Positions 9,359-17,812 of a stretch of DNA of 64,000 nucleotides are shown piece after piece (positions within the stretch are counted from its first letter, which is position 1; every line of letters begins with the position of its first letter). The DNA lies in NCBI RefSeq assembly GCF_036967205.1, contig NZ_CP146022.1:6076001-6140000 (forward strand), given 5' to 3'. The notes under the pieces were generated by a model. That model saw only the letters and a program-made list of their open reading frames with translations, was not told where the DNA came from and ran no database searches. The translations under genes and the position numbers were made by a program. The DNA comes from Streptomyces sp. Q6 (GTDB taxonomy: Bacteria; Actinomycetota; Actinomycetes; Streptomycetales; Streptomycetaceae).

Positions 9359-10144
9359 GTGCGCATCGCCAGATTCTCCATCGACGGGAATGTCGCCTTC
9401 GGCGCGGTCGAGGGCGACAAGCCTGACGAGCTCGTCCTCGACATCATCAAGGGCATCCCGTTCGCCGACTTCGAACTGAGTGGAACCAAGGTCCCGCTCA
9501 GCAAGGTCAGGCTGCTGCCCCCGGTGCTCCCGAACAAGGTCATCGCCTTCGGCCGCAACTACGCGGAGCACGCCAGGGAACTGGGCAACGAGGTCCCGGA
9601 CGCCCCCTTCGCCTTCTTCAAGCCGTCGACGTCCGTGATCGGCCCGGGTGACGAGATCCAGTACCCCACCTTCTCCGAGGACCTCCACCACGAGGCCGAG
9701 CTGGCCGTGGTCATCGGCCGCATGTGCCGCGAGGTCCCGCGCGACCGCGTCAACGACGTGATCCTCGGCTACACCGCGGCGAACGACGTGACCGCCCGCG
9801 ACGTCCAGAAGCGAGAGAAGCAGTGGGCCCGCGCGAAGGGCTTCGACACGTCCTGCCCGCTCGGCCCCTGGGTGGAGACGGACCTCGACGTCGCCGCGGC
9901 CTCCGACCTCACGATCCAGTGCACGGTCAACGGCGCACAGCGTCAGCTCGGCCGTACGTCGGACATGATCACGCCCATCGCGGACCTGATCGCGAACATC
10001 TCCGAGGCCATGACGCTGCTCCCGGGCGACGTCATCCTCACGGGCACCCCCGAAGGGGTCGGCCCGCTCAGTGTCGGCGACGAGGTCGCCGTCACCATCG
10101 AAGGCATCGGCACTCTCACCAACAAGGTTGTCAAGCGTGGCTAG
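9359..10144 (+). CDS. Fumarylacetoacetate hydrolase family protein
   Basis: Protein of 261 residues of the FAH fold, whose members are metal-dependent C-C hydrolases, isomerases or decarboxylases of small dicarbonyl compounds (5-oxopent-3-ene-1,2,5-tricarboxylate decarboxylase or acylpyruvase type). Visible are the family's [11 protein letters not shown], the metal-ligand segment [23 protein letters not shown], and the C-terminal [16 protein letters not shown]. The GTG at 9359 is preceded by an A-run and AAGGGG at a suitable distance. Upstream extension would read through non-conserved sequence. The end overlaps the gltX start by 8 nt, so the two genes are coupled. The precise substrate cannot be told from sequence. 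Confidence 0.88.
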   Translation: MRIARFSIDGNVAFGAVEGDKPDELVLDIIKGIPFADFELSGTKVPLSKVRLLPPVLPNKVIAFGRNYAEHARELGNEVPDAPFAFFKPSTSVIGPGDEIQYPTFSEDLHHEAELAVVIGRMCREVPRDRVNDVILGYTAANDVTARDVQKREKQWARAKGFDTSCPLGPWVETDLDVAAASDLTIQCTVNGAQRQLGRTSDMITPIADLIANISEAMTLLPGDVILTGTPEGVGPLSVGDEVAVTIEGIGTLTNKVVKRG

Positions 10145-11612
10145 CGCACCCGTACGCGTCCGTTTCTGCCCCTCGCCCACCGGTAACCCCCACGTGGGCC
10201 TGGTCCGCACGGCCCTGTTCAACTGGGCCTTCGCGCGCCACAACGAGGGCACCCTGGTCTTCCGCATCGAGGACACCGACGCGGCCCGCGACAGCGAGGA
10301 GTCGTACAACCAGCTCCTCGACTCGATGCGCTGGCTCGGCTTCGACTGGGACGAGGGCCCGGAGGTGGGCGGCCCGCACGCCCCGTACCGCCAGTCCGAG
10401 CGCATGGACATCTACAGGGATGTCGCGGAGAAGCTCCTGGCCGCCGGCCGCGCCTACCACTGCTACTGCTCCACGGAGGAGCTGGACGCCCGCCGCGACG
10501 CGGCCCGCGCCGCCGGCAAGCCCTCCGGCTACGACGGCCACTGCCGCGAGCTGACCGACGAGCAGAAGCAGGCGTACGAGGCGGAGGGCCGCAAGCCCAT
10601 CGTCCGCTTCCGGATGCCCGACGAGACGATCACGTTCACGGACCTGGTCCGCGGCGACATCACGTACGAGCCGGAGAACGTCCCGGACTACGGCATCGTC
10701 CGTGCGAACGGCGCCCCGCTGTACACGCTCGTCAACCCCGTCGACGACGCGCTGATGGAGATCACCCACGTCCTGCGCGGCGAGGACCTGCTCTCCTCCA
10801 CCCCCCGCCAGATCGCCCTCTACGCGGCCCTCAAGGACCTGGGCATCGCGAAGGAGACGCCGCTCTTCGGCCACCTCCCGTACGTCATGGGCGAGGGCAA
10901 CAAGAAGCTCAGCAAGCGCGACCCCCAGTCGTCGCTGAACCTCTACCGCGAGCGTGGCTTCCTCCCCGAGGGCCTCCTGAACTACCTCTCGCTCCTCGGC
11001 TGGTCCCTCTCGGCGGACCGCGACATCTTCTCGATCGAGGAGATGGTGGCGGCCTTCGACGTCAAGGACGTCCAGCCGAACCCGGCCCGCTTCGACCTCA
11101 AGAAGTGCGAGTCGATCAACGGCGACCACATCCGCCTGCTCGACCCGAAGGACTTCGCCGAGCGCTGCGCCCCGTGGCTCAAGGCTCCGTTCGCGCCGTG
11201 GGCCCCCGAGGACTTCGACGAGGCCAAGTGGGCGGCCATCGCGCCGCACGCCCAGACCCGCCTCAAGGTCCTCTCCGAGATCACGGACAACGTGGACTTC
11301 CTCTTCCTGCCCGAGCCCGTCTTCGACGAGCCGAGCTGGACGAAGGCCATGAAGGAGGGCTCCGACGCCCTGCTCACCACGGCCCGCGAGAAGCTCGAAG
11401 CGGCCGACTGGAGCTCCGCCGAGTCCCTCAAGGAGGCCGTCCTGGCCGCCGGCGAGGCCCACGGCCTGAAGCTCGGCAAGGCCCAGGCCCCGGTCCGCGT
11501 GGCCGTCACCGGCCGCACCATCGGCCTGCCCCTCTTCGAGTCCCTGGAGATCCTGGGCAAGGAGACGACGCTGGCCCGTGTCGACGCGGCCCTGGCGAAG
11601 CTCGCCGCGTAA
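10137..11612 (+). CDS. gltX: Glutamyl-tRNA synthetase
   Basis: Class I aminoacyl-tRNA synthetase of 491 residues that charges tRNA-Glu and, where no GlnRS exists, also mischarges tRNA-Gln for later amidation. The HIGH-like motif appears as [11 protein letters not shown] near residues 9-19 and the KMSKS-like loop as KKLSKRDP near 256-263. The C-terminal all-helical anticodon-binding domain is present and the length is normal. The GTG at 10137, overlapping the upstream stop codon, gives the conserved start [17 protein letters not shown] strong hairpin terminator follows at once. A cluster of tRNA-Glu and tRNA-Gln genes lies about 0.9 kb downstream, a functionally apt neighbourhood. Confidence 0.97.
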   Translation: MASAPVRVRFCPSPTGNPHVGLVRTALFNWAFARHNEGTLVFRIEDTDAARDSEESYNQLLDSMRWLGFDWDEGPEVGGPHAPYRQSERMDIYRDVAEKLLAAGRAYHCYCSTEELDARRDAARAAGKPSGYDGHCRELTDEQKQAYEAEGRKPIVRFRMPDETITFTDLVRGDITYEPENVPDYGIVRANGAPLYTLVNPVDDALMEITHVLRGEDLLSSTPRQIALYAALKDLGIAKETPLFGHLPYVMGEGNKKLSKRDPQSSLNLYRERGFLPEGLLNYLSLLGWSLSADRDIFSIEEMVAAFDVKDVQPNPARFDLKKCESINGDHIRLLDPKDFAERCAPWLKAPFAPWAPEDFDEAKWAAIAPHAQTRLKVLSEITDNVDFLFLPEPVFDEPSWTKAMKEGSDALLTTAREKLEAADWSSAESLKEAVLAAGEAHGLKLGKAQAPVRVAVTGRTIGLPLFESLEILGKETTLARVDAALAKLAA

Positions 11613-11626
11613 CCACCGCGCACCCC

Positions 11627-11658
11627 GGAGGCCGGAACCCGCACGGGTTCCGGCCTCC
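11627..11658 (+). terminator. Hairpin terminator after gltX
   Basis: A perfect 14-bp inverted repeat (GGAGGCCGGAACCC and its complement) closes the loop GCAC, 15 nt past the gltX stop. There is no long T-run, which is common for Streptomyces terminators. It ends 18 nt before the HAD gene starts. Confidence 0.75.
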
Positions 11659-11676
11659 GTTCGTTACCGTCGCCCC

Positions 11677-12396
11677 ATGCCGATCAAAGCCGTGGTCTGG
11701 GATGTGGACGACACCCTCTTCGATTACGCCACCGCCGACACCGTCGGGATGCGCGCGCACCTCACCACCGAGGGCCTTCTCGACCGCTTCGGCACCGTCG
11801 AGGAGGCCCTCGCGCTGTGGCGGGCGACGACGCGGGAGCACTGGGCGCGCTTCGAGTCCGGCGCGACGGACTGGGAGGGGCAGCGCAGGGACCGCGTACG
11901 GGCCTTCGTGGGGCAGGCGCTGACGGACACCGCGGCCGACGCCTGGTTCACCCGCTACCTCGGCCACTACGAGGCCGCCTGGAGCCTGTTCCCGGACACC
12001 GTGCCGGCCCTGGACACGCTCGCCGCCGGATACCGGCACGCGGTGCTCTCCAACTCCTCGCTCCACAACCAGGACCGCAAGCTGCGCGTCCTCGGCGTAC
12101 GCGACCGCTTCGAGGCCGTCGTCTGCGCCGCGGAGCTCGGCGTGGCCAAGCCCGACGCGGCCGCCTTCCACGCCGTCTGCCAGGAGCTCGCCCTGGAGCC
12201 CCACGAGGTCGCGTACGTCGGTGATCAGCCGGACATCGACGCCAGGGGAGCGGTGGAGGCCGGGCTCAGGGGCATCTGGCTGGACCGCGCGGGGATCGGC
12301 GGCAGGCCCGAGCTCGTCCGCATCACGGGCCTCGACCAGCTGGCCCCGCTGCTGGGGCGCGATACCCGTTTTGGAGCGCCGGAGACCTTCAGGTAA
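11677..12396 (+). CDS. HAD family hydrolase
   Basis: Haloacid-dehalogenase superfamily phosphatase-like enzyme of 239 residues. Motif I is WDVDDTLFD with the nucleophile Asp9 and Asp11. A helical cap follows, motif II is VLSNSS near residue 125, the conserved Lys lies in GVAKPDAAAF near 157-166, and motif IV is YVGDQPDIDARGA near 183-195. This layout fits subclass I phosphatases acting on small phosphoesters (phosphoglycolate or nucleotide type), but the substrate is not predictable. The ATG at 11677 opens directly with the conserved strand PIKAVVWDVDD. The gene stands alone between the gltX terminator and the tRNA cluster. Confidence 0.9.
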   Translation: MPIKAVVWDVDDTLFDYATADTVGMRAHLTTEGLLDRFGTVEEALALWRATTREHWARFESGATDWEGQRRDRVRAFVGQALTDTAADAWFTRYLGHYEAAWSLFPDTVPALDTLAAGYRHAVLSNSSLHNQDRKLRVLGVRDRFEAVVCAAELGVAKPDAAAFHAVCQELALEPHEVAYVGDQPDIDARGAVEAGLRGIWLDRAGIGGRPELVRITGLDQLAPLLGRDTRFGAPETFR

Positions 12397-12485
12397 TGTT
12401 CTTCCTGCGCCGAGGGAAGCGAGCCGAAAGGCCGAGACCCGGAAGCGCAAGCCCAAACAAAGTCCCCCCGGGGATTGCGTTTCGG

Positions 12486-12557
12486 TGGCCTATGGTGTAA
12501 TTGGCAGCACGACGGTTTCTGGTTCCGTTAGTCTAGGTTCGAGTCCTGGTAGGCCAG
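12486..12557 (+). tRNA. tRNA-Gln (anticodon CTG)
   Basis: The acceptor stem TGGCCTA pairs with TAGGCCA, the D-arm and T-arm (GGTTCGAGTCC) are standard, and the anticodon loop TTCTGGT gives CTG. CCA is not encoded. The 31-39 position of the anticodon stem is a T-T mismatch, unlike the second tRNA-Gln copy. Confidence 0.93.
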
Positions 12558-12598
12558 CTCGCAGAGCTCATCTGCACCGTGGATTCCAGATCCACAAA

Positions 12599-12671
12599 GC
12601 CCCCGTTGTGTAGCGGCCTAGCACGCTGCCCTCTCAAGGCAGTAGCGCCGGTTCGAATCCGGTCGGGGGTA
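12599..12671 (+). tRNA. tRNA-Glu (anticodon CTC)
   Basis: The acceptor stem GCCCCCG pairs with CGGGGGT (one G-U pair), the discriminator base is A, and the loop CTCTCAA gives anticodon CTC. The anticodon stem is CTGCC/GGCAG, a compensated two-base difference from the other two tRNA-Glu copies. CCA is not encoded. Confidence 0.93.
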
Positions 12672-12734
12672 CAGATCCTTCCCGCGAGGACGGTTACGGG
12701 TAGCTCCCGCCGACCTTGATGCAGGATCGCTAGG

Positions 12735-12807
12735 GCCCCCGTTGTGTAGCGGCCTAGCACGCCGCCCTCTCAAGGCGGTAGCGCCGGTTCGAATCCGGTC
12801 GGGGGTA
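12735..12807 (+). tRNA. tRNA-Glu (anticodon CTC)
   Basis: Same cloverleaf as the first tRNA-Glu but with anticodon stem CCGCC/GGCGG. The flanks (for example TGATGCAGGATCGCTAGG before it) differ from those of the other copies, so the duplication covers only the tRNA itself. Confidence 0.93.
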
Positions 12808-12844
12808 CGACTGAGTTCGCAGGTCGCGAGGCCTTGAACTTCAG

Positions 12845-12916
12845 TGGTCTATGGTGTAATTGGCAACACTACGGTTTCTGGTACCGTCATTCTAGGTTCG
12901 AGTCCTGGTAGACCAG
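12845..12916 (+). tRNA. tRNA-Gln (anticodon CTG)
   Basis: The acceptor stem TGGTCTA pairs with TAGACCA, a compensated T-A change relative to the C-G pair in the first tRNA-Gln. The anticodon stem ACGGT/ACCGT is fully paired. The loop TTCTGGT gives CTG. Confidence 0.93.
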
Positions 12917-12938
12917 CTCGATCACGCAAGTGGTCAGC

Positions 12939-13011
12939 GCCCCCGTTGTGTAGCGGCCTAGCACGCCGCCCTCTCAAGGCGGTAGCGCCGGTTCGAATCC
13001 GGTCGGGGGTA
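12939..13011 (+). tRNA. tRNA-Glu (anticodon CTC)
   Basis: Third tRNA-Glu copy, identical in its anticodon arm to the second (CCGCC/GGCGG). It is the last gene of the Gln-Glu-Glu-Gln-Glu cluster and is followed within 13 nt by a hairpin terminator. Confidence 0.93.
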
Positions 13012-13023
13012 CGCGAACGATCC

Positions 13024-13053
13024 GAGGCCCTTCCCGTACGCGGGAAGGGCCTC
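13024..13053 (+). terminator. Hairpin terminator after the tRNA cluster
   Basis: A perfect 13-bp stem (GAGGCCCTTCCCG and complement) with loop TACG directly follows the last tRNA-Glu. It may also serve as the downstream boundary for ndgR, transcribed from the other side. Confidence 0.75.
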
Positions 13054-13156
13054 GTCGTATGTGGCGGTCGAACCGCTCAGGACACAACTACGGCCGGTCG
13101 CTGCGGCGTTGGAGCGACCGGCCGTGAACGGGCGGAAGTGTGAAGGACGTTGTGGA

Positions 13157-13873
13157 TCAGCCGGTGCGGCGCAGGGCCTCGGAGAGGCGGCCCGCGGCGT
13201 CGATGACGGCCTGGGCGTGCATACGGCCCGGGTGGCGCGTCAGGCGCTCGATGGGACCGGAGACCGAGACGGCGGCCACCACGCGGTTCGACGGGCCGCG
13301 TACGGGCGCGGAGACGGACGCGACGCCCGGCTCCCGCTCACCGATCGACTGGGCCCAGCCGCGGCGTCGTACGCCCGACAGGGCCGTCGCCGTGAAGCGG
13401 GCGCCCTGGAGGCCGCGGTGCAGGCGCTCCGGCTCCTCCCAGGCCATCAGGATCTGCGCGGAGGAACCCGCCTTCATCGTGAGGGTCGAACCCACCGGAA
13501 CCGTGTCCCGCAGTCCGGACAGCCGCTCCGCCGCGGCGACGCAGATCCGCATGTCGCCCTGGCGGCGATAGAGCTGGGCGCTCTCGCCCGTGACGTCCCG
13601 CAGGTGCGTGAGCACCGGGCCCGCGGTCGCGAGCAGCCGGTCCTCGCCCGCCGCCGCCGAGAGCTCGGAGAGGCGCGGACCGAGAATGAAACGGCCCTGC
13701 ATGTCACGCGCCACCATGCGGTGGTGCTCCAGGGCCACCGCGAGGCGGTGGGCCGTGGGTCTTGCCAATCCGGTGGCCGCGACAAGGCCGGCAAGGGTCG
13801 CGGGTCCGGACTCCAGGGCGCTCAGGACAAGGGCTGCCTTGTCCAGAACGCCGACGCCGCTACTGTTGTCCAT
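13157..13873 (-). CDS. ndgR: IclR-family transcriptional regulator NdgR
   Basis: IclR-type regulator of 238 residues with an N-terminal winged helix ([20 protein letters not shown], about residues 26-45) and the C-terminal IclR effector domain. Sequence and position match NdgR of Streptomyces, known from S. coelicolor to control leucine and other amino-acid genes and to affect antibiotic production. It is divergent from leuCD, with a 191-nt shared intergenic region that holds a candidate operator. The ATG at 13873 gives the family start [14 protein letters not shown]. An upstream ATG at 13894 would add seven residues. Confidence 0.93.
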   Translation of the reverse strand: MDNSSGVGVLDKAALVLSALESGPATLAGLVAATGLARPTAHRLAVALEHHRMVARDMQGRFILGPRLSELSAAAGEDRLLATAGPVLTHLRDVTGESAQLYRRQGDMRICVAAAERLSGLRDTVPVGSTLTMKAGSSAQILMAWEEPERLHRGLQGARFTATALSGVRRRGWAQSIGEREPGVASVSAPVRGPSNRVVAAVSVSGPIERLTRHPGRMHAQAVIDAAGRLSEALRRTG

Positions 13874-13905
13874 GCGTCGATACTCCCGTCTCACTCTGTG
13901 AAACG

Positions 13906-13930
13906 CAAGTTCAATTTTCCGTGGAACTTG
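13906..13930. promoter_or_regulatory. Candidate NdgR operator (inverted repeat)
   Basis: CAAGTTC and GAACTTG form a perfect 7-bp inverted repeat separated by 11 nt in the AT-richest part of the ndgR-leuC intergenic region, 32 nt upstream of the ndgR start. IclR proteins bind as dimers of dimers to such sites. That NdgR binds the leuC promoter region is known for S. coelicolor. That this repeat is the exact site is inference. Confidence 0.5.
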
Positions 13931-14064
13931 CCACTCTGGACGTCACACCGGCCCGTGGACCACAACGGGCCCGGCCGTCGACGTCCGGTACGAGGGGTAC
14001 GGATGTCGGCGATCCCGAAATCTCTAGTTGGGCCGGCACACACAAGCCGGCCGGAGGGAAAGCG

Positions 14065-15495
14065 ATGGGTAGCACACTCGCGGAGAAGGTCTGGGACGAC
14101 CACGTCGTCCGGCGCGCCGAGGGCGAGCCCGACCTCCTCTTCATCGATCTGCACCTGCTGCACGAGGTGACCAGCCCGCAGGCCTTCGACGGCCTTCGTC
14201 AGGCCGGCCGCCAGGTGCGGCGCCTCGACCTCACCATCGCCACCGAGGATCACAACACCCCGACCCTCGACATCGACAAGCCGATCGCCGACCCGGTCTC
14301 GCGCGTGCAGCTGGAGACGCTGCGCAAGAACGCCGCGGAGTTCGGCGTGCGCCTGCACTCGCTGGGCGATGTCGAGCAGGGCGTCGTACACGTGGTGGGG
14401 CCGCAGCTGGGCCTGACCCAGCCGGGCACCACCGTCGTGTGCGGTGACTCCCACACGTCCACGCACGGTGCCTTCGGCGCCCTGGCGTTCGGCATCGGTA
14501 CCTCGCAGGTCGAGCACGTGCTCGCCACGCAGACGCTGCCGCTGGCCCGCCCGAAGACCATGGCCATCACGGTCGACGGCGAACTGCCCGAGGGCGTCAC
14601 CGCCAAGGACCTGATCCTCGCCATCATCGCGAAGATCGGCACCGGCGGCGGCCAGGGCTACATCCTGGAGTACCGCGGCTCGGCCATCGAGAAGCTGTCG
14701 ATGGAAGCCCGCATGACCATCTGCAACATGTCGATCGAGGCCGGCGCCCGCGCGGGCATGATCGCCCCGGACGAGACCACGTTCGCGTACCTCAAGGGCC
14801 GCGCCCACGCCCCCGAAGGCGCCGACTGGGACGCCGCGGTGGAGTACTGGCGGACGCTGAAGACGGACGACGACGCGGTTTTCGACGCCGAGGTCTTCAT
14901 CAAGGCCGAGGAGCTCTCCCCCTTCGTCACCTGGGGCACCAACCCCGGCCAGGGTGCGCCGCTTTCGGCGAACGTCCCCGACCCGGCTTCGTACGAAGAC
15001 GCTTCGGAGCGGCTCGCCGCCGAAAAGGCCCTGGAATACATGGGGTTGGAGGCCGGTCAGGCGCTGCGCGACGTCAAGGTCGACACCGTCTTCGTAGGTT
15101 CGTGCACCAACGGCCGTATCGAGGACCTGCGCGCCGTGGCCGACATCGTCAAGGGCCGCAAAGTCGCCGACGGCGTACGCATGCTGGTCGTCCCCGGCTC
15201 CGCGCGGGTGGGCCTCCAGGCCGTCTCCGAGGGCCTGGACCAGGTCTTCAAGGACGCCGGCGCCGAATGGCGGCACGCGGGCTGCTCCATGTGCCTCGGT
15301 ATGAACCCCGACCAACTGGCCCCGGGCGAGCGCTCCGCGTCCACGTCGAACCGCAACTTCGAGGGTCGCCAGGGCAAGGGGGGCCGTACCCACCTCGTGT
15401 CGCCCCAGGTCGCCGCCGCCACCGCCGTGCTGGGCCATCTGGCCTCCCCGGCGGACCTCGCCGAGTCCGACGCCCGTACGCCCGCTGGAGTCTGA
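14065..15495 (+). CDS. leuC: 3-isopropylmalate dehydratase large subunit
   Basis: Large subunit (476 residues) of the [4Fe-4S] isopropylmalate isomerase that converts 2- to 3-isopropylmalate in leucine biosynthesis, as a heterodimer with LeuD. The cluster-binding cysteines are visible as GSCTNGR (Cys347) and GCSMCLG (Cys407 and Cys410). [22 protein letters not shown] is also characteristic, although it is quoted here only as a landmark near residues 128-149. The ATG at 14065 is preceded by GGAGGGAAAGCG. leuD starts 6 nt after the stop, forming a two-gene operon divergent from ndgR. Confidence 0.97.
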   Translation: MGSTLAEKVWDDHVVRRAEGEPDLLFIDLHLLHEVTSPQAFDGLRQAGRQVRRLDLTIATEDHNTPTLDIDKPIADPVSRVQLETLRKNAAEFGVRLHSLGDVEQGVVHVVGPQLGLTQPGTTVVCGDSHTSTHGAFGALAFGIGTSQVEHVLATQTLPLARPKTMAITVDGELPEGVTAKDLILAIIAKIGTGGGQGYILEYRGSAIEKLSMEARMTICNMSIEAGARAGMIAPDETTFAYLKGRAHAPEGADWDAAVEYWRTLKTDDDAVFDAEVFIKAEELSPFVTWGTNPGQGAPLSANVPDPASYEDASERLAAEKALEYMGLEAGQALRDVKVDTVFVGSCTNGRIEDLRAVADIVKGRKVADGVRMLVVPGSARVGLQAVSEGLDQVFKDAGAEWRHAGCSMCLGMNPDQLAPGERSASTSNRNFEGRQGKGGRTHLVSPQVAAATAVLGHLASPADLAESDARTPAGV

Positions 15496-15501
15496 TCAGT
15501 C

Positions 15502-16095
15502 ATGGAAGCATTCACCACGCACACCGGCCGGGCCGTCCCGCTGCGCCGCAGCAACGTCGACACCGACCAGATCATCCCTGCTCACTGGCTCAAGAAGGTG
15601 ACGCGGGACGGGTTCGAGGACGGGCTCTTCGAGGCCTGGCGCAAGGACCCGGAGTTCATCCTCAACAAGCCCGAGCGCGCGGGCGCCACGGTGCTGGTCG
15701 CCGGGCCCGACTTCGGCACCGGTTCGTCCCGTGAGCACGCCGTCTGGGCGCTCCAGAACTACGGGTTCAAGACCGTCATCTCCTCCCGCTTCGCGGACAT
15801 CTTCCGCGGCAACTCCCTCAAGAACGGCCTGCTGACCGTCGTTCTGGACCAGAAGGTCGTGGACGCGCTCCAGGCGCTGGTGGAGAACGACCCGCAGGCC
15901 GAGATCACGGTCGACCTGGAGGCGCGGGAAGTTCGGGCCGAGGGCGTCACGGCGTCCTTCGAACTCGACGAGAACTCCCGCTGGCGGCTGCTGAACGGGC
16001 TCGACGACATCAGCATCACGCTGCAGAACGAGTCGGACATCGCCGCTTACGAGGCGAAGCGTCCCTCCTTCAAGCCGCAGACCATCCAGGTCTGA
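15502..16095 (+). CDS. leuD: 3-isopropylmalate dehydratase small subunit
   Basis: Small subunit (197 residues) of isopropylmalate isomerase, carrying the swivelling domain that completes the active site with LeuC. Family landmarks are [17 protein letters not shown] near residues 13-29 and [17 protein letters not shown] near 68-84. It follows leuC by 6 nt and is translated with it. A hairpin lies directly after the stop. Length and sequence are typical for actinobacteria. Confidence 0.97.
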   Translation: MEAFTTHTGRAVPLRRSNVDTDQIIPAHWLKKVTRDGFEDGLFEAWRKDPEFILNKPERAGATVLVAGPDFGTGSSREHAVWALQNYGFKTVISSRFADIFRGNSLKNGLLTVVLDQKVVDALQALVENDPQAEITVDLEAREVRAEGVTASFELDENSRWRLLNGLDDISITLQNESDIAAYEAKRPSFKPQTIQV

Positions 16096-16102
16096 CCCTG
16101 GT

Positions 16103-16124
16103 GGCGGATCGGTTCTGATCCGCC
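16103..16124 (+). terminator. Hairpin after leuD
   Basis: GGCGGATC and GATCCGCC form a perfect 8-bp stem with a six-base loop, 7 nt after the leuD stop. A second hairpin follows at 16163-16193. Confidence 0.6.
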
Positions 16125-16162
16125 GCCGGGCAAGGCTTATTCAGGCCACATCCACAGGCCTC

Positions 16163-16193
16163 GTACCCCCAATCGTGCACCGGTTGGGGGTAC
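16163..16193 (+). terminator. Second hairpin downstream of leuD
   Basis: GTACCCCCAA and TTGGGGGTAC form a perfect 10-bp stem around an 11-nt loop, followed by TTCTGTG. It probably backs up the first leuD hairpin. Confidence 0.55.
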
Positions 16194-16404
16194 TTCTGTG
16201 TGCGGCCCCGGAGCCTCCGCGCTGACCTGAACGGGTGGTCTCCGCGTGTCGCCAACTCCCTTGAATGCCAAGGGTGTTCCTGGGGTACACGTGCCTCGGC
16301 GCCGCTCTGAGCGGGCATGTCGTGCAGGGGCCCAGGAGGCCCTTGTGGGGCGGGAGTTACCCCCTGCGGAGGCGACAACTCGCCCCAGATGGCACAATCT
16401 GTGC

Positions 16405-16644
16405 ATGGAACACGACGGCCAACTCCAGATGTACACGGCGGTCGCGAACCAACTCAAGGAAGCGCACGCCCGAGTGCGCACACTGCAAGTCCCGGAGGGC
16501 GTACGGATGGCGCTGACCCGGAAGCTGCTGGCCATTACGGCCGCGGCCAAACACGATCTCGCCGGTGCGGCAAGGCGTCTGGAGCGATTCATGGCGGACC
16601 TCGATGACTTCGAAGAGGGCTCGCTCACTGAAGAAGAACTCTGA
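16405..16644 (+). CDS. Small conserved-looking hypothetical protein (79 aa)
   Basis: A 79-residue soluble protein, mostly helical by composition, with a central basic stretch (RMALTRKLLAITAAAKHDL, about residues 34-52) and an acidic C-terminus (DLDDFEEGSLTEEEL). I do not recognise a domain. It lies directly upstream of hupS in the same direction, 132 nt apart, with an independent promoter-like sequence between them. The position before hupS matches the hypothetical gene found there in S. coelicolor (from memory). No membrane segment or signal peptide is seen. Confidence 0.7.
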   Translation: MEHDGQLQMYTAVANQLKEAHARVRTLQVPEGVRMALTRKLLAITAAAKHDLAGAARRLERFMADLDDFEEGSLTEEEL

Positions 16645-16691
16645 GACCGCCTAGTTCGTTGCGGCACAAGGGTGATTAGCCCGTTTCGCGT

Positions 16692-16720
16692 TTGATTTGC
16701 GGTATATATCTGCCTAACGT
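16692..16720 (+). promoter_or_regulatory. Predicted vegetative promoter of hupS
   Basis: TTGATT and TAACGT are separated by exactly 17 nt, close to the vegetative sigma-factor consensus, with a TATATAT stretch in the spacer. The -10 ends 57 nt upstream of the hupS GTG start. Confidence 0.55.
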
Positions 16721-16776
16721 GCGAAAAAGCCGGGTCGAAAGAGATTCGCCCCGGCAATGTCTCCGAAGGGGAAGAC

Positions 16777-17457
16777 GTGAACAAGGCGCAGCTCGTAGAA
16801 GCGATTGCCGACAAGGTCGGCGGCCGTCAGCAGGCCGCAGACGCCGTCGACGCCGTACTGGACGCCATCGTCCGTTCCGTGGTGAACGGCGACCGCGTTT
16901 CGGTCACCGGCTTCGGTTCGTTCGAGAAGGTCGACCGTCCGGCTCGTTACGCCCGCAACCCGCAGACGGGTGAGCGCGTTCGGGTCAAGAAGACCTCGGT
17001 GCCGCGTTTCCGCGCGGGCCAGGGCTTCAAGGACCTCGTCGCGGGTTCGAAGAAGCTCCCGAAGAACGACGTCGCGGTCAAGAAGGCGCCCAAGGGCAGC
17101 CTGACCGGCGGTGCTTCGGCGACGGTCAAGAAGGCCGCTGCGAAGAAGACCACGGCGAAGAAGGCCGCCGCCAAGAAGGCGACGCCGGCGAAGAAGACCA
17201 CCGCCACGGCGAAGAAGGTTACCGCCACGGCGAAGAAGGCGACTCCGGCCAAGAAGGCGACCACCGCCAAGAAGGCCGCCACCGCCAAGAAGGCCGCCGC
17301 GAAGAAGGCGACCCCGGCCAAGAAGGCGACCCCCGCCAAGAAGGTCACCGCGAAGAAGACGGCGCCCGCCAAGAAGGCCACGGCCAAGAAGGCGCCCGCC
17401 AAGAAGTCGACGGCGCGCAAGACCACCGCCAAGAAGACGACCGCTCGCAAGAAGTAA
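16777..17457 (+). CDS. hupS: HU-like nucleoid protein with Lys-rich tail (HupS)
   Basis: Nucleoid-associated protein of 226 residues. Residues 1-90 are a canonical HU fold with [20 protein letters not shown] near residues 46-65, forming the DNA-bending arm region. Residues from about 105 to the end are a histone-H1-like tail built of repeated [11 protein letters not shown] units. This HU-H1 fusion is characteristic of actinobacterial HupS/HupB2, which in Streptomyces is linked to spore nucleoid compaction. The GTG at 16777 follows GAAGGGGAAGAC. The repetitive tail is prone to length variation. A strong hairpin follows the gene. Confidence 0.96.
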   Translation: MNKAQLVEAIADKVGGRQQAADAVDAVLDAIVRSVVNGDRVSVTGFGSFEKVDRPARYARNPQTGERVRVKKTSVPRFRAGQGFKDLVAGSKKLPKNDVAVKKAPKGSLTGGASATVKKAAAKKTTAKKAAAKKATPAKKTTATAKKVTATAKKATPAKKATTAKKAATAKKAAAKKATPAKKATPAKKVTAKKTAPAKKATAKKAPAKKSTARKTTAKKTTARKK

Positions 17458-17519
17458 GGCACGAGCCCTTCTTGGGCACCTGCCTTCATGGGCGTACGCC
17501 ACAAGGCTGCTCACGCGCC

Positions 17520-17549
17520 GGGCCGGGCTCCCCTCGGGGAGCCCGGCCC
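17520..17549 (+). terminator. Hairpin terminator after hupS
   Basis: A 13-14 bp GC-rich stem (GGCCGGGCTCCCC with GGGGAGCCCGGCC) lies between the convergent hupS and the small gene at 17596, so it can serve both. Confidence 0.7.
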
Positions 17550-17595
17550 GCGGCGTGTACGGGGGTGATCGGTCCGGTGGGGAGCGGCCGGCTCC

Positions 17596-17799
17596 TCAGA
17601 AGGTCTGGAGCGTCACGAGCGTGATCTGCCGGGCCTCGCCCTCGCCCTCGACCTCGATGCGCACCCGCTGACCGGGGCGCAGCAGCCGCAGGCCGCCTGC
17701 GTCGAAGGCCGCGGTGCCGAAGGGCACCGGGGTGCCGTCGTCCAGAAGGACGCTGCCGGAGCGGGTTTCTGAGTCGTACGTGTACGTGGTGGCCTGCAT
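17596..17799 (-). CDS. Small cold-shock/OB-fold-like hypothetical protein (67 aa)
   Basis: A 67-residue protein with the pattern GSVLLDDGTPVPF, then LRPGQRVRIEV, then ITLVTLQTF at its C-terminus. This resembles the strands of a cold-shock or S1-like OB fold but lacks the RNP motifs of true CspA proteins, so nucleic-acid binding is only a guess. It is 13 nt downstream of cofC on the same strand and probably shares its transcript. The gene is convergent with hupS across a shared hairpin. Confidence 0.8.
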   Translation of the reverse strand: MQATTYTYDSETRSGSVLLDDGTPVPFGTAAFDAGGLRLLRPGQRVRIEVEGEGEARQITLVTLQTF

Positions 17800-17812
17800 A
17801 CGGGCAGCGTAC

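Larger units (their letters stand above)
16096..16404 (+). other. leuD to 79-aa-protein intergenic region
   Basis: This 309-base region holds the two hairpins at 16103-16124 and 16163-16193. After them lies about 210 bases of ordinary composition that should include the promoter of the small gene at 16405. I find no further structure or coding signal. Confidence 0.5.

Noticed and set aside
17105-17457. Possible CRISPR-like or minisatellite array in the 3' part of hupS
   Set aside because: The repeats are KKA-type codon repeats of a histone-H1-like tail, with no spacers.
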